From Flavobacteriaceae bacterium UBA4166 (GTDB lineage Bacteria; Bacteroidota; Bacteroidia; Flavobacteriales; Flavobacteriaceae), in NCBI GenBank assembly GCA_002379985.1, contig DFVG01000021.1, forward strand, positions 1 to 48,870: a DNA stretch of 48,870 nt, read 5' to 3'. Both the position numbers and the translations under genes were made by a program. Under the pieces are notes generated by a model that was not told the DNA's origin, ran no database searches, and saw only the letters and a list, made by a program, of their open reading frames with translations. Every line of letters begins with the position of its first letter. Within the stretch, counting starts at the first letter, position 1. Below, piece after piece: positions 1-8,504 of the stretch.

Positions 1-1
1 G

Positions 2-1336
2 GACTTTACCTGTGCTGATCTTGGGGAAAACCAGGTCGACATAACTGTAACTGACGATAGCGGAAATACCGCCATGTGTACAGCCACCGTAAACATCTTA
101 GACGAGACCGCTCCTATTATTACGTGCGGACCTCCGGCCGATGTTTCTGACGGTGCTTCCACAAGTCCGGGACAGACGATCGACACAACCGGTAGTGATG
201 TCACAATTTCATCTGTATTGAGCGTTACTGACGATCAAACATTGAACGATCTTAATGTTGATCTTAACATCAATCACACGTGGATTGCCGACCTAGAGAT
301 CACACTTACTTCCCCTGCGGGAACATCGGTAGTGATATTTAGTGGTGGCGCAGATGGATGCGGTAGTAGTGATCTAGTAGCTACCTTAGATGATGAATCT
401 GCCAATCCTTTAGATTGCCAGGCTGGAGATGCATTCCCATTAGCAGACTATATGCCAAGTAATGCGCTTTCTGCCTTTGATGGAGAAAGTACATTAGGTG
501 ACTGGACGCTATCCATTACAGATACATTCCCCGGATTAGACGGTGGAACCTTGAATAGCTGGGGAATCACGTACAGTTATCCAAACCCGAATCCAAATTC
601 TGTAATCGAATTGGATGAGAACGGTATGGCGGTCGTAGATCCATTTGACCTAATTAGCAGTGTTGATGAAGCCTGTGGTATCTCTACCGCAGCGGTTGAT
701 ATCAACGAAGTATTCTGTAGCGATATTGGAACTACCTTAGCAATCACTGTATTTGTAAGTGACGCTAGCGGAAACATCGCTTCTTGTGTTGCCATGGTCG
801 ACGTAGTAGACGCAATGGCTCCTGAACTTACCTGTCCTGCTGATCAAACCGTTGATCCGGGTGCGGGTAACCTTAACTACGAAGTGCCAGATTACTTCGC
901 AGATGGTGACGCAACAGCTACTGACAACTGTACAGATCCTGTAACGATCACGACTCAAGATCCAGCTCCGGGCACCTTATTGCCTGACGGCGTATACACG
1001 GTAACTCTTACCGCTGAGGATGAGTACGGAAACGTTGCTACCTGTACGTTTGAACTAACCGTAGAAAGTACCTTTGGTGTAGAAGACGTTCTTGCAAACG
1101 CGGTAAGCATTTACCCGAACCCTGCACGTAACGTGATCAACATCACTAATGGTTCTGCAATTGGTTTAGACAACGCTACCATTTACGATGTAAACGGACG
1201 TTTGGTACAAACTATCGACCTTACCAATATGACCACTGAGAAATCCGTTGATGTTTCTCAATTGGCTTCTGGAGTTTACATGGTAAACATCCAAGGGGAA
1301 GGTGGAAATACCATCAAACGCTTGATCAAGGAATAA
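2..1336 (+). CDS. T9SS-secreted protein with P domain and HYR domains (5' partial)
   Basis: The reading frame is open from the left edge of the window, so the true start lies outside. Reading in order, there is the end of one HYR-like/Ig-like module, then a proprotein-convertase P-type (homoB) beta-sandwich roughly at 120-590 (recognisable by its 'D(L)xITLTSPAGT' and 'GDWTLSITD' style strands), then a second HYR-like module with paired cysteines (about 800-1070). It finishes in a type IX secretion C-terminal sorting domain: 'YPNPARN' start, 'ATIYDVNGRLV', 'LASGVYMVNI' and a basic 'KRLIKE' tail. The product is expected to be exported by T9SS and held at or released from the outer surface. Adhesin or protease accessory are both possible; the catalytic part, if any, would be upstream of the window. 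A strong hairpin terminator follows. Confidence 0.9.
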   Translation, partial: DFTCADLGENQVDITVTDDSGNTAMCTATVNILDETAPIITCGPPADVSDGASTSPGQTIDTTGSDVTISSVLSVTDDQTLNDLNVDLNINHTWIADLEITLTSPAGTSVVIFSGGADGCGSSDLVATLDDESANPLDCQAGDAFPLADYMPSNALSAFDGESTLGDWTLSITDTFPGLDGGTLNSWGITYSYPNPNPNSVIELDENGMAVVDPFDLISSVDEACGISTAAVDINEVFCSDIGTTLAITVFVSDASGNIASCVAMVDVVDAMAPELTCPADQTVDPGAGNLNYEVPDYFADGDATATDNCTDPVTITTQDPAPGTLLPDGVYTVTLTAEDEYGNVATCTFELTVESTFGVEDVLANAVSIYPNPARNVINITNGSAIGLDNATIYDVNGRLVQTIDLTNMTTEKSVDVSQLASGVYMVNIQGEGGNTIKRLIKE

Positions 1337-1361
1337 TATTCCGCATATAACCAACCAAAAG

Positions 1362-1390
1362 AAAAGCCGCTTCTCACGAAGCGGCTTTTT
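1362..1390. terminator. Bidirectional intrinsic terminator
   Basis: A perfect 12-bp stem (AAAAGCCGCTTC at 1362-1373 with GAAGCGGCTTTT at 1378-1389) closes a 4-nt loop and has A- and T-runs on either side. It lies between the converging T9SS gene (+) and the pheS-linked gene (-), so it can serve both. Confidence 0.9.
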
Positions 1391-1410
1391 GATTGGTCCT
1401 TATTTACTTT

Positions 1411-1806
1411 TTATACAGCTAATATCCCTTTTTCCTCTAACAGGGGTATTGTTTTACAATGATCCCAACGGATGCTTCCGGAGGGAAAAACAAACCGCTT
1501 ATCGTAGAGCTTTCCATCTTGATAGAACGTAACCGAAAAATAATTATTCATCTCAAATACAGATTGCTCAATCCACTCCACTCTGGCATAGGTCTTGGCG
1601 GGAAGTACCTCTAATTGATGGCGCATAGTAGATGTACGACGGTGTGCGTCTTCACCTTGCGAAACGATAAGCACCATTTCAATAGGTTCTTCCAGATCAT
1701 TGACCAAATAAGCATGCCAACGAGCTTCGGTGGCAGCTCCATTATTCTCAGGAACAACCGCCATAAAAACACCATGAATTTCAGGAAACTCAATATCTTT
1801 TCGCAT
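1411..1806 (-). CDS. Conserved hypothetical protein downstream of pheS
   Basis: The 131-residue protein has no signal peptide or membrane segment and is predicted cytosolic. It looks like a single compact beta-rich fold: alternating hydrophobic strands, a conserved-looking 'WHAYLVN' near residue 31, and an 'RFVFPSGSIRWDHC' stretch near the end. I recognise it only as a protein that tends to follow pheS in Flavobacteriia; I cannot name a function. It starts 12 nt after the pheS stop and is almost certainly cotranscribed with it. The ATG at 1806 is the only sensible start. Some database entries of this kind carry the PheS name by neighbourhood, but the sequence has no aminoacyl-tRNA synthetase motif. 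Confidence 0.75.
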   Translation of the reverse strand: MRKDIEFPEIHGVFMAVVPENNGAATEARWHAYLVNDLEEPIEMVLIVSQGEDAHRRTSTMRHQLEVLPAKTYARVEWIEQSVFEMNNYFSVTFYQDGKLYDKRFVFPSGSIRWDHCKTIPLLEEKGILAV

Positions 1807-1818
1807 GGAAAGAAACTG

Positions 1819-2838
1819 CTAGAAAGCGTTTTTGAACTGATCTAAGAAGCGTACATCGTTTTCGCTTAACATACGAATATCGGGAATTTGATGTAGTAGC
1901 AGGGCAATTCTATCGATTCCCATTCCGAAGGCAAAACCACTATATTCTTCAGGATCAATATTGCAATTCTTCAAAACATTAGGATCTACCATTCCACAAC
2001 CCATAATTTCCAGCCAACCGGTTCCTTTCGTCATCTTATAGTCTGTTTCGGTTTCCAATCCCCAATAAACATCAACTTCTGCACTAGGCTCTGTAAAAGG
2101 AAAGTAAGAAGGTCGTAATCTGATCTTTGACTTGCCAAACATTTCTGTGGTAAAATACTGCAAGGTTTGCTTTAGGTCTGCAAAACTTACTCCTTTGTCC
2201 ACGTACAATCCTTCCACTTGGTGGAAAAAGCAATGTGATCGGGCCGAAATAGCTTCATTTCGATATACTCTACCGGGAGAAATGGTGCGAATGGGTGGTT
2301 TGTTATTTTCCATATACCGCACCTGGACTGAAGAGGTGTGCGTTCTTAATAATACGTCAGGATCTTTCTGAATAAAGAAAGTGTCCTGCATATCACGTGC
2401 CGGATGATATTCCGGTAAATTTAATGCAGTAAAATTATGCCAGTCATCCTCAATCTCAGGACCTTCAGAAACATTGAACCCGATTCGTGAGAAAATATCG
2501 ATAATCTTACTTTTTACTAAGGAAATAGGATGTCGAGAGCCTACGTGATACGGTTCGCCGGGGCGGCTTAAATCGCCGTAGACACCTACTGTTTCTTCCG
2601 CAGCTTCTAACTTTTCTTTTTGCTGATTCCATTTCTCTTCAGCAGCCTTCTTGAGCGCATTAACTTGCTGTCCGTATTGTTTCTTATCTTCTTTCGGAAC
2701 CTCCCGAAAGGCCGTAAAGAAATCATTTAAAATGCCTTTTCTTCCCAAGTAAGAAATTCGAAATTGCTCCACTTCTTCTAAGGTATTTGCCTCAAATGCA
2801 GCAACCGTTGCTATATGCTTTTTAATATCATCAATCAT
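1819..2838 (-). CDS. pheS: Phenylalanine--tRNA ligase alpha subunit
   Basis: This is the catalytic subunit of the (alpha beta)2 phenylalanyl-tRNA synthetase, which charges tRNA-Phe in the cytosol. The N-terminal coiled-coil arm (residues 1-90) is followed by the class II catalytic core: motif 1 region around 'HPISLVKSKIIDIFSRIGF', motif 2 'GRVYRNEAISARSHCFFHQVEGL' and motif 3 'GFAFGMGIDRIALL'. I place the start at the second methionine (2838, 339 residues). The upstream ATG at 2850 would leave a leader of only a few bases behind the -7 box at 2861-2868, and the family normally begins with 'MIDxIK'. The beta subunit gene pheT is not in the window, which is usual in this phylum. Confidence 0.97.
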   Translation of the reverse strand: MIDDIKKHIATVAAFEANTLEEVEQFRISYLGRKGILNDFFTAFREVPKEDKKQYGQQVNALKKAAEEKWNQQKEKLEAAEETVGVYGDLSRPGEPYHVGSRHPISLVKSKIIDIFSRIGFNVSEGPEIEDDWHNFTALNLPEYHPARDMQDTFFIQKDPDVLLRTHTSSVQVRYMENNKPPIRTISPGRVYRNEAISARSHCFFHQVEGLYVDKGVSFADLKQTLQYFTTEMFGKSKIRLRPSYFPFTEPSAEVDVYWGLETETDYKMTKGTGWLEIMGCGMVDPNVLKNCNIDPEEYSGFAFGMGIDRIALLLHQIPDIRMLSENDVRFLDQFKNAF

Positions 2839-2860
2839 CTTACGTTCCATAATTGAAGGG

Positions 2861-2868
2861 CAAAAATA
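2861..2868 (-). promoter_or_regulatory. -7 box for pheS (TATTTTTG)
   Basis: A perfect match to the Bacteroidota -7 consensus TAnnTTTG on the minus strand. It would start transcription near 2855, which favours the 2838 start of pheS. I see no convincing -33 element. Confidence 0.55.
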
Positions 2869-2899
2869 AGGTTTTTTAATGCAACGAACCTACGCTGCG

Positions 2900-3256
2900 T
2901 TACGAGATAATACCTTGGTCTTTAAAGTACAGTACTATTGCTTCTTTCATCAGCACCGATTGTTCACCCGCCTTAAGTGGTGGTAACGGCTCTACATTTT
3001 TGTAATGTGGCCACCCTTCGTTGTCAAAAAGTTCGAATTCATAGTAGCCGAAAGGTTCCAAAAGCCGACAAATAGCAATGTGCATTAAATGCAGCTTTTC
3101 GTCTTTTTTAAAACGCCTATGAAGTTGTCCTAACTCCTGAACTCCAATCAAATAAATAATGGCATCAAGGTCTAGTGTATCTCCGTCTGCAAAACGATCG
3201 CTCAATACGTCTACTAAGGTCTCCCAATCTTTTTTTAATTGTATATCCCGTGCCAT
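2900..3256 (-). CDS. Conserved hypothetical protein (118 aa)
   Basis: The product is a small, soluble, mostly helical protein with a central 'LYLIGVQELGQ'-type helix, a 'RRFKKDEKLHLMHIAICRLL' segment and a proline-rich 'VEPLPPL' loop before a C-terminal helix. It has no signal peptide and no metal motif. It resembles the short uncharacterised proteins found across Flavobacteriia; no function is recognised. It has its own perfect -7 box (3262-3269) only 5 nt from the ATG, so it appears to be transcribed independently and with almost no leader. Confidence 0.7.
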   Translation of the reverse strand: MARDIQLKKDWETLVDVLSDRFADGDTLDLDAIIYLIGVQELGQLHRRFKKDEKLHLMHIAICRLLEPFGYYEFELFDNEGWPHYKNVEPLPPLKAGEQSVLMKEAIVLYFKDQGIIS

Positions 3257-3261
3257 GGCTT

Positions 3262-3269
3262 CAAAGATA
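3262..3269 (-). promoter_or_regulatory. -7 box TATCTTTG next to start codon
   Basis: A perfect TAnnTTTG on the minus strand, ending 5 nt before the ATG at 3256. Transcription would begin at or almost at the start codon. Confidence 0.65.
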
Positions 3270-3359
3270 CAGTAGAGTTCAGTCTTATAGAAATCTTCAT
3301 TTAAAGAATTGGAAAATACCCCGGATAGGTAAAAATGTTATCTTTACAGAAACCACGGG

Positions 3360-3902
3360 ATGAACACTATTGATATTGTTTTAGGGATTATTTTACTCAT
3401 TGCCTTTGTTATGGGGTTCAAAAAGGGGTTATTTGTTGTCCTGGCATCCTTAATTGGGCTTATTGCCGGAGTGTATGGTGCTGTATTTTTCTCAGACTTC
3501 GCAGCGGCATATCTTACAGAATGGTTTCAATGGAGTGCGCAACTCACTAATATTGTGGCCTTCGGAATCACCTTTCTAGCCATTGTATTCTTGGTCTCCT
3601 TAGCGGGGAAGTTTTTAACGAAGTTGGCTGATTTTGCCTTTTTAGGAATAATTAATAAACTCCTTGGAGGCGCCTTTAATGTACTCAAATATGCGTTTAT
3701 CGTAAGTGTGTTATTTCTCCTTGTTAATGCTTCGGAAGAGTTTACGATCCTTTCTGAAGAACAACGAGAGGCATCTAAGCTGTACCCACCCGTAGCTTCC
3801 TTAGCCCCTATCGTGCTTCCGCATTTGTTGGAAGGCATCGAAGAATTGGAAGAAACCGAAAGTGAAGACAACGAATTCCTAGATGATGATTCTGAAAAAT
3901 AA
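3360..3902 (+). CDS. CvpA family inner-membrane protein
   Basis: The 180-residue protein has four hydrophobic helices (about residues 3-18, 24-46, 60-85, 103-123) with the short glycine-rich 'GFKKGLFVVLASLIGLIAG' opening typical of CvpA (colicin V production) proteins. An acidic, disordered tail follows (last 30 residues, rich in E and D). CvpA proteins are integral membrane proteins linked to envelope stress tolerance; their molecular activity is not settled. The gene stands alone, between a divergent small gene and the convergent SulP transporter. A TATCTTTA box lies 13 nt upstream of the ATG (3339-3346). Confidence 0.88.
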   Translation: MNTIDIVLGIILLIAFVMGFKKGLFVVLASLIGLIAGVYGAVFFSDFAAAYLTEWFQWSAQLTNIVAFGITFLAIVFLVSLAGKFLTKLADFAFLGIINKLLGGAFNVLKYAFIVSVLFLLVNASEEFTILSEEQREASKLYPPVASLAPIVLPHLLEGIEELEETESEDNEFLDDDSEK

Positions 3903-3929
3903 AAAAACCCCAGTCTAAATGACCGGGGT
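3901..3929 (-). terminator. Intrinsic terminator of the SulP gene
   Basis: The arms ACCCC-A-GTC and GAC-C-GGGGT pair with one internal mismatch around a 5-nt loop. The adjoining A7 run reads as a U-run only on the minus strand, so it terminates the SulP transcript. It sits right at the cvpA stop codon. Confidence 0.75.
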
Positions 3930-3939
3930 ATCAATGGGA

Positions 3940-5541
3940 TTATTCACCAATGGTAAACTCCTCAATTTTCTTCCTACTGAAGAATTCAGCATAGCTTTCA
4001 GGATTCTTTTCCTTTCCGCGTTCAGAAACCAATATAACGTCAATATTTCGATCCTTTGCCTTGATCTTAAAGTCATCAAAGACTTCAATAATATCGTTAT
4101 CCAAATATCGCGTTCTGCGTGTATCTATCTGAACAGTGCTATTTTCTGATAATTTGTCAAGTTCCTTAATAATAGCGCCCTTGTTGATAAATGTAACCTC
4201 TTGAGCCAGCGTCATTTTTACCACTTCCTCATTGTTATTATCTTCTGATTTCTCAATATTAAGAAAGTGACTGTTTTGGTAGCTTTTGATTAGAATGACT
4301 ACAATTCCGATCGCTAGACCTAGACTAATTCCGATGAGAAGATCTCCAAAAACAATCCCTAGAATTGTAACGATAAAAGGAATAAACTGGAACATCCCTT
4401 TTTGATACATTTCTTTAAACAACGCAGGTTTAGCCAACTTATAACCGACTAAAAATAGAATGGCGGCAAGTACGGAGAGGGGAATCAAGTTCAATACAGT
4501 TGGGATCAAAATCACCGAAATAAGTAAAAGGAAACCGTGAATAATGGCCGACATTTTCGTTTGACCCCCTGATTGAATATTCGCAGAACTACGTACAATT
4601 ACCTGTGTAATTGGGAGTCCTCCAATAAGACCAGAGATCAAGTTTCCGGTTCCTTGTGCAAAAAGCTCTCTGTTTGTAGGCGTTGTACGTTTGCGAGGAT
4701 CTAATTTATCGGTAGCTTCCACACAAAGCAACGTTTCTAAACTCGCAACCAAGGCAATGGTGAAACCGGTGACCCAAATTTGGGGATTTGTGATCACGCT
4801 AAAATTAGGAAACGTGAATTGCCCCAAGAAAGAGTCAAAGTCATCGGGCACAGGCACTGCTACCAAGTGATCTGCTGAAATTCGAAGAGAATCAGAATCT
4901 TTTGTCAGCAAATAAAATATGATTCCTACGGCAACAGCTACTAAAGGCCCTTGAATTAATTTGAAAATCTTGAACTTTTTGCTCAGCACCGCTTCCCATA
5001 AGATCAAGATCGCCATACCGATGATCGCAACCGTGGTTGCTCCCGGACTAATATTAGAAATAATGTTCCCAAGTTCAGAGAATGTATTCTCTCCGTCTAC
5101 CTGAAAAAACGCCCAGTCTCCCTCCGGATCAGCGTCATATCCAAAAAAGTGTGGGATTTGTTTTAGTACGATAATAATACCGATACCCGTCAACATTCCT
5201 TTAATTACAGAAGATGGAAAATAGTATCCGATAATCCCGGCACGTAAGATTCCAAAGACGATCTGAATGACCCCTCCAAGCACGACAGCTACTAAAAAGT
5301 TTTCATAGCTCCCTAAGGTCGCTAGGGCTGCTAGCACAATCGCTGCCAGTCCGGCGGCAGGACCACTTACTCCTAAACTGGAACCACTAATGGCTCCTAC
5401 TACAATACCTCCTACGATTCCCGCAATCAACCCGGAAAACAACGGAGCCCCACTGGCCAGTGCAATTCCTAAACACAGGGGAATGGCGACGAAAAATACA
5501 ACTACCGCAGCCGGTATATCATTTTTTAAATTCTTGAACAT
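3940..5541 (-). CDS. SulP family inorganic anion transporter with STAS domain
   Basis: At 533 residues it has the SulP/SLC26 layout: about ten to twelve membrane helices forming the transport core (residues 1-415), then a cytoplasmic STAS domain (about 440-525). The core shows the glycine-rich 'GVSGPAAGLAAIVLAALA' region of helix 3 and the 'TTPTNRELFAQGTGNLISGLIGGLP' signature. Bacterial relatives move bicarbonate, sulfate or dicarboxylates with Na+ or H+. In marine Bacteroidota such proteins often act as bicarbonate transporters, but there is no carbonic anhydrase gene beside it here, so the substrate is open. It is monocistronic, with a palindrome upstream (5565-5583) and its own terminator. 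Confidence 0.93.
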   Translation of the reverse strand: MFKNLKNDIPAAVVVFFVAIPLCLGIALASGAPLFSGLIAGIVGGIVVGAISGSSLGVSGPAAGLAAIVLAALATLGSYENFLVAVVLGGVIQIVFGILRAGIIGYYFPSSVIKGMLTGIGIIIVLKQIPHFFGYDADPEGDWAFFQVDGENTFSELGNIISNISPGATTVAIIGMAILILWEAVLSKKFKIFKLIQGPLVAVAVGIIFYLLTKDSDSLRISADHLVAVPVPDDFDSFLGQFTFPNFSVITNPQIWVTGFTIALVASLETLLCVEATDKLDPRKRTTPTNRELFAQGTGNLISGLIGGLPITQVIVRSSANIQSGGQTKMSAIIHGFLLLISVILIPTVLNLIPLSVLAAILFLVGYKLAKPALFKEMYQKGMFQFIPFIVTILGIVFGDLLIGISLGLAIGIVVILIKSYQNSHFLNIEKSEDNNNEEVVKMTLAQEVTFINKGAIIKELDKLSENSTVQIDTRRTRYLDNDIIEVFDDFKIKAKDRNIDVILVSERGKEKNPESYAEFFSRKKIEEFTIGE

Positions 5542-5564
5542 AATCTTTATATAAATATTATTGT

Positions 5565-5583
5565 CTAGGCATAAATTTCCTAG
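5565..5583. promoter_or_regulatory. Palindrome CTAGG-N9-CCTAG upstream of SulP gene
   Basis: A 5+5 inverted repeat with a 9-bp AT-only-type spacer lies 24-42 nt upstream of the SulP start. The palindromic decamer TTTATATAAA occurs on both sides, at 5546-5555 and 5612-5621. It could be an operator; the arms are short, so chance is not excluded. Confidence 0.3.
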
Positions 5584-5612
5584 AACACGTTAATGATGGT
5601 TTGTAAGTGAAT

Positions 5613-5996
5613 TTATATAAAGCGTGGCTCGGGAGGGGGAGAGAATGTTTCCGAATACAGAGAAGTAAAGTTATCCGAAAAACCAGGAAGCATTGTATGT
5701 TGTAAGGTTTCCATAACGGCAAAATCTACCGAATCTTCCTGTAGTAAATTGATTTTAGGCTTGGCTCCAAACTCTACCGTATCGTTGTTTTCTTCTTCCG
5801 AAGAACTAAAATAAGACACGATATTGATCTGCATTTTGGTAATGGCTACCAACGCAGGGGTGATCAGGAACCCAGTAAATATGATAAGAAAGAAAATACT
5901 CTTTAGCCTCAATTCTGTCGATTTTCGAACCCCAAATATACTATTTAACAAGGGTTTTGCTGTTAATTTCTTATTAAATCTAAAGTTCTTTGACAT
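5613..5996 (-). CDS. Small single-pass membrane protein at the end of the bat operon
   Basis: The 127-residue protein has a basic N-terminus, one clear membrane helix (about residues 30-53, 'SIFFLIIFTGFLITPALVA') and an acidic, proline-ending tail ('SPPPEPRF'). The ATG at 5996 lies inside the last codons of batE and overlaps its stop by 17 nt; an in-frame GTG three bases earlier is also possible. The overlap implies translational coupling to batE. I do not recognise the family. Its place as last gene of the MoxR/Bat operon suggests a membrane-anchored accessory, which is inference only. Confidence 0.65.
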   Translation of the reverse strand: MSKNFRFNKKLTAKPLLNSIFGVRKSTELRLKSIFFLIIFTGFLITPALVAITKMQINIVSYFSSSEEENNDTVEFGAKPKINLLQEDSVDFAVMETLQHTMLPGFSDNFTSLYSETFSPPPEPRFI

Positions 5997-6738
5997 CACT
6001 GCTCGTCAACCAACCGTCTTTCCCATCAGCAATGGTAATGCGAATCCAAGCTCCTTCTTCTGCAATAATACGTACTTTGGTGCCTTCATGAAGTGTAAAG
6101 GTGGCATCGCTTCCCATCGTAGGGCCGGTACGCACAACAACTTCTTCAGCAAACACAATAGCGGCGCGCTTAGCCGAATCTTCTCCTTTCACAACAAAAG
6201 CCAATGAAAGTGATACGATTAAGAACAACAGGCAACTTACCGATACAATAAACCAGATGCGTTTGGTTTGTTCGCGATATGTAAAATAATACAGCAAAAA
6301 GGTTGCGGCAAATAAAAAGGCGAGCGCCACCGAACCCCAAGCCCAAGTCTCATAAGCCGCAAACTGTACCATCCGCTGGTACCATTTATTGAAAAAGGTG
6401 GTAGGCAGTGGTTCTATGACATCCACGGTGGCATTCTTTGCAAAGGCCAAGTTGTTTTTTATATCTGGATCTCCCGGAGACAATTGCAAAGCCTTCTCAT
6501 AATAATAAATGCTCGGCCCTATTTGATTGAGTTTATAGTGTGCATTCCCTAAATTGAAATACAGTGAGGCCGAATGCGCGTTATTTTCTAAGATTTGTGT
6601 CCAGGCAGTGACCGCCTGTGTATACTCTTCAGCCTTATAGGCTTCTTTCCCTTGCTCAAAAAGCGCTTCATTTTGGCTTGTTGCGACCGTCACAATGAAG
6701 CACAGTAAGATGGCTCCTATGTATTTTACGTGTTTCAT
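5980..6738 (-). CDS. batE: BatE: TPR and SH3-domain protein
   Basis: An N-terminal signal sequence is followed by two or three TPR repeats (about residues 25-105, with 'SLYFNLGNAHYKLNQIGPSIYYYEKAL'-type pattern). Two adjacent membrane helices follow (about 130-155 and 160-185), and the protein closes with a bacterial SH3 domain (190-252). This is the standard BatE layout. The protein is expected in the cytoplasmic membrane with the SH3 domain facing the periplasm, as part of the MoxR-Bat aerotolerance/envelope complex. It overlaps batD by 4 nt (6735-6738). Confidence 0.88.
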   Translation of the reverse strand: MKHVKYIGAILLCFIVTVATSQNEALFEQGKEAYKAEEYTQAVTAWTQILENNAHSASLYFNLGNAHYKLNQIGPSIYYYEKALQLSPGDPDIKNNLAFAKNATVDVIEPLPTTFFNKWYQRMVQFAAYETWAWGSVALAFLFAATFLLYYFTYREQTKRIWFIVSVSCLLFLIVSLSLAFVVKGEDSAKRAAIVFAEEVVVRTGPTMGSDATFTLHEGTKVRIIAEEGAWIRITIADGKDGWLTSSDVKEL

Positions 6739-8501
6739 TTTAATTGTTTGTCGATTTCTGAAATAACCGAAACGGCTTTCTCATAGTCTTGTTGAATGGC
6801 CACATTAGATGCTGGCGTATACCGTGCGAATTCGCAGCTCTTCAGCAGTGCCAGAAAAGAATCGACTGTAGGTGGTTCTACCCCTCTCTCCAGCAATAAG
6901 CCTTTAATTCGCTCTTTACTGAACTCGCTGGTTTCAATAGAAAGCTTGGCGCGAAGATAATTATGCAATGCCCGCTCTAAGGCTTCATAAAACACGGCTT
7001 TGTTGTTCACATTCTTCTTTGCTTCCGAAAGGTATTTCTTTGCCAGGCGATTGGCTTTTCGCAGTCGGTTTCCGGCTACGTCGGCTTGTCGCTCTTTTCG
7101 CTTCTTTCCGGCAAGAATGAGTAGCGGAATCAACAAAAATGGCACACCCAGCAGTATCCAAAAAGTGCGTGACGTAAAGAACGGTGTGGTCGCAATGGGT
7201 TGTAAATTACTATCTAACTTTACATATTTGAAGGAATTACCCGATTGCACAACATTCTGTTTGCTGCTCGCAGTGGTATTGTCGTTATTGGTCACAGGTA
7301 CCGGACCATTTTCTACGCTGATCACAATTTCTTCGGAAGTTTTTGTTTCATACGTTTCCGTTTTCGGATTAAAGAAAGAAAAAGTGATAGGGCGTATTGG
7401 GTACTCTCCTTTGGATTGCGGCACGACCACATAGGTCTCAGACACTGTACCGCTCATTCCGGAAGCAGTGGTTTGAACGTTTTCAGAACGTTCAGGATCG
7501 TATACTTCTAAAGAACTAGGGGTTTTTGCTGACGGCAGATTGAACAATTTCAAATTTCCTTTTCCCCCTACTTCTATCTTCAGTTCTAGTGATTCGTTGG
7601 CGTCCAGAGTTGTCTTATCACTACTCACCTTAAAATCAAAATCCCCTACCGCGCCTGAAAATGTAACCGGTTTTCCCTCTTCGGGCAGCGGTTTTACATT
7701 GATCGTTCTTTTTCCGGCAGAAATCGTCTTATTGACGCGCGTCATAAGTCGGCGACCAAAAAGATCTCGTCGATTACTTTGCACGTCGATAGGAACATCC
7801 AGTACCAAAGGTTCTATTTCCAGTTCGCCGGTTTTTTGCGGATATAATACCGTAGTGCGTAAAATCACATAGCGATACGGCCTGCCTTGATAGGTTCCTT
7901 CGTAAATCTTAAAATTGCCTTGGGTATCGATATTCTGACTCCAAAAATCGGCATACTTTGGAGTATCGATCTCACGCCAATTGCTGGTAATGCTCACTTC
8001 GTCTGAAACATAGAGCTTATAGACCACCGTTAGCGATTCGTTGAGATATGGGTTGGTCTTTGAGACTTCTGCCACCAAATGAACATTTTCACTCGCCACA
8101 TATTCAGCGTCATTTCCGTCTTTAGGACGTTCTACGGCTTCGGTAATCGTAACCGTCACGGGCGTAGTTTTATAGAGCTCGCCGTTGATGTCTATCGTGG
8201 CTTGTTTGATGGTTACCGTACCCTTTGAAAGCGGCGAAAGAAAATAGGAATAGGTCTTAGAGTAGGTTCTTTTTCCGTTAATGTAACTATTGCTGATCGC
8301 TTGATTAGGCCCTCCAACCACGCGAAATCCATCGAAATCAGGCGGAGTGAAGTTGTCACCATCCTGATTCATCTCAAAATCAATACGCAATCGTTCGTTG
8401 ATCCCTAGTTGTTTTTTACTCACCTTCGCTTCGAAACTCACTTGGGCATGGACGCCAAACGTCAGCAAGCACAACAGAAAAAAAGCATGCATTCGTTTCA
8501 T
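6735..8501 (-). CDS. batD: BatD: oxygen-tolerance membrane protein
   Basis: The 588-residue protein has a cleavable signal peptide ending around 'GVHAQ', a long periplasmic region of Ig-like beta-sandwich domains (about residues 20-425), one membrane helix (about 447-466, 'FWILLGVPFLLIPLLIL') and a cytoplasmic helical tail rich in K and R. The size and arrangement match BatD of the Bacteroides aerotolerance operon. Its job is unknown; relatives are required for envelope integrity. It lies 3 nt after batC and overlaps batE, so all are translated from one message. Confidence 0.9.
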   Translation of the reverse strand: MKRMHAFFLLCLLTFGVHAQVSFEAKVSKKQLGINERLRIDFEMNQDGDNFTPPDFDGFRVVGGPNQAISNSYINGKRTYSKTYSYFLSPLSKGTVTIKQATIDINGELYKTTPVTVTITEAVERPKDGNDAEYVASENVHLVAEVSKTNPYLNESLTVVYKLYVSDEVSITSNWREIDTPKYADFWSQNIDTQGNFKIYEGTYQGRPYRYVILRTTVLYPQKTGELEIEPLVLDVPIDVQSNRRDLFGRRLMTRVNKTISAGKRTINVKPLPEEGKPVTFSGAVGDFDFKVSSDKTTLDANESLELKIEVGGKGNLKLFNLPSAKTPSSLEVYDPERSENVQTTASGMSGTVSETYVVVPQSKGEYPIRPITFSFFNPKTETYETKTSEEIVISVENGPVPVTNNDNTTASSKQNVVQSGNSFKYVKLDSNLQPIATTPFFTSRTFWILLGVPFLLIPLLILAGKKRKERQADVAGNRLRKANRLAKKYLSEAKKNVNNKAVFYEALERALHNYLRAKLSIETSEFSKERIKGLLLERGVEPPTVDSFLALLKSCEFARYTPASNVAIQQDYEKAVSVISEIDKQLK

Positions 8502-8504
8502 AAG

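Noticed and set aside
2839..2850. Upstream ATG of pheS
   Set aside because: It would leave almost no leader behind the -7 box at 2861-2868, and the family normally begins at the second methionine.
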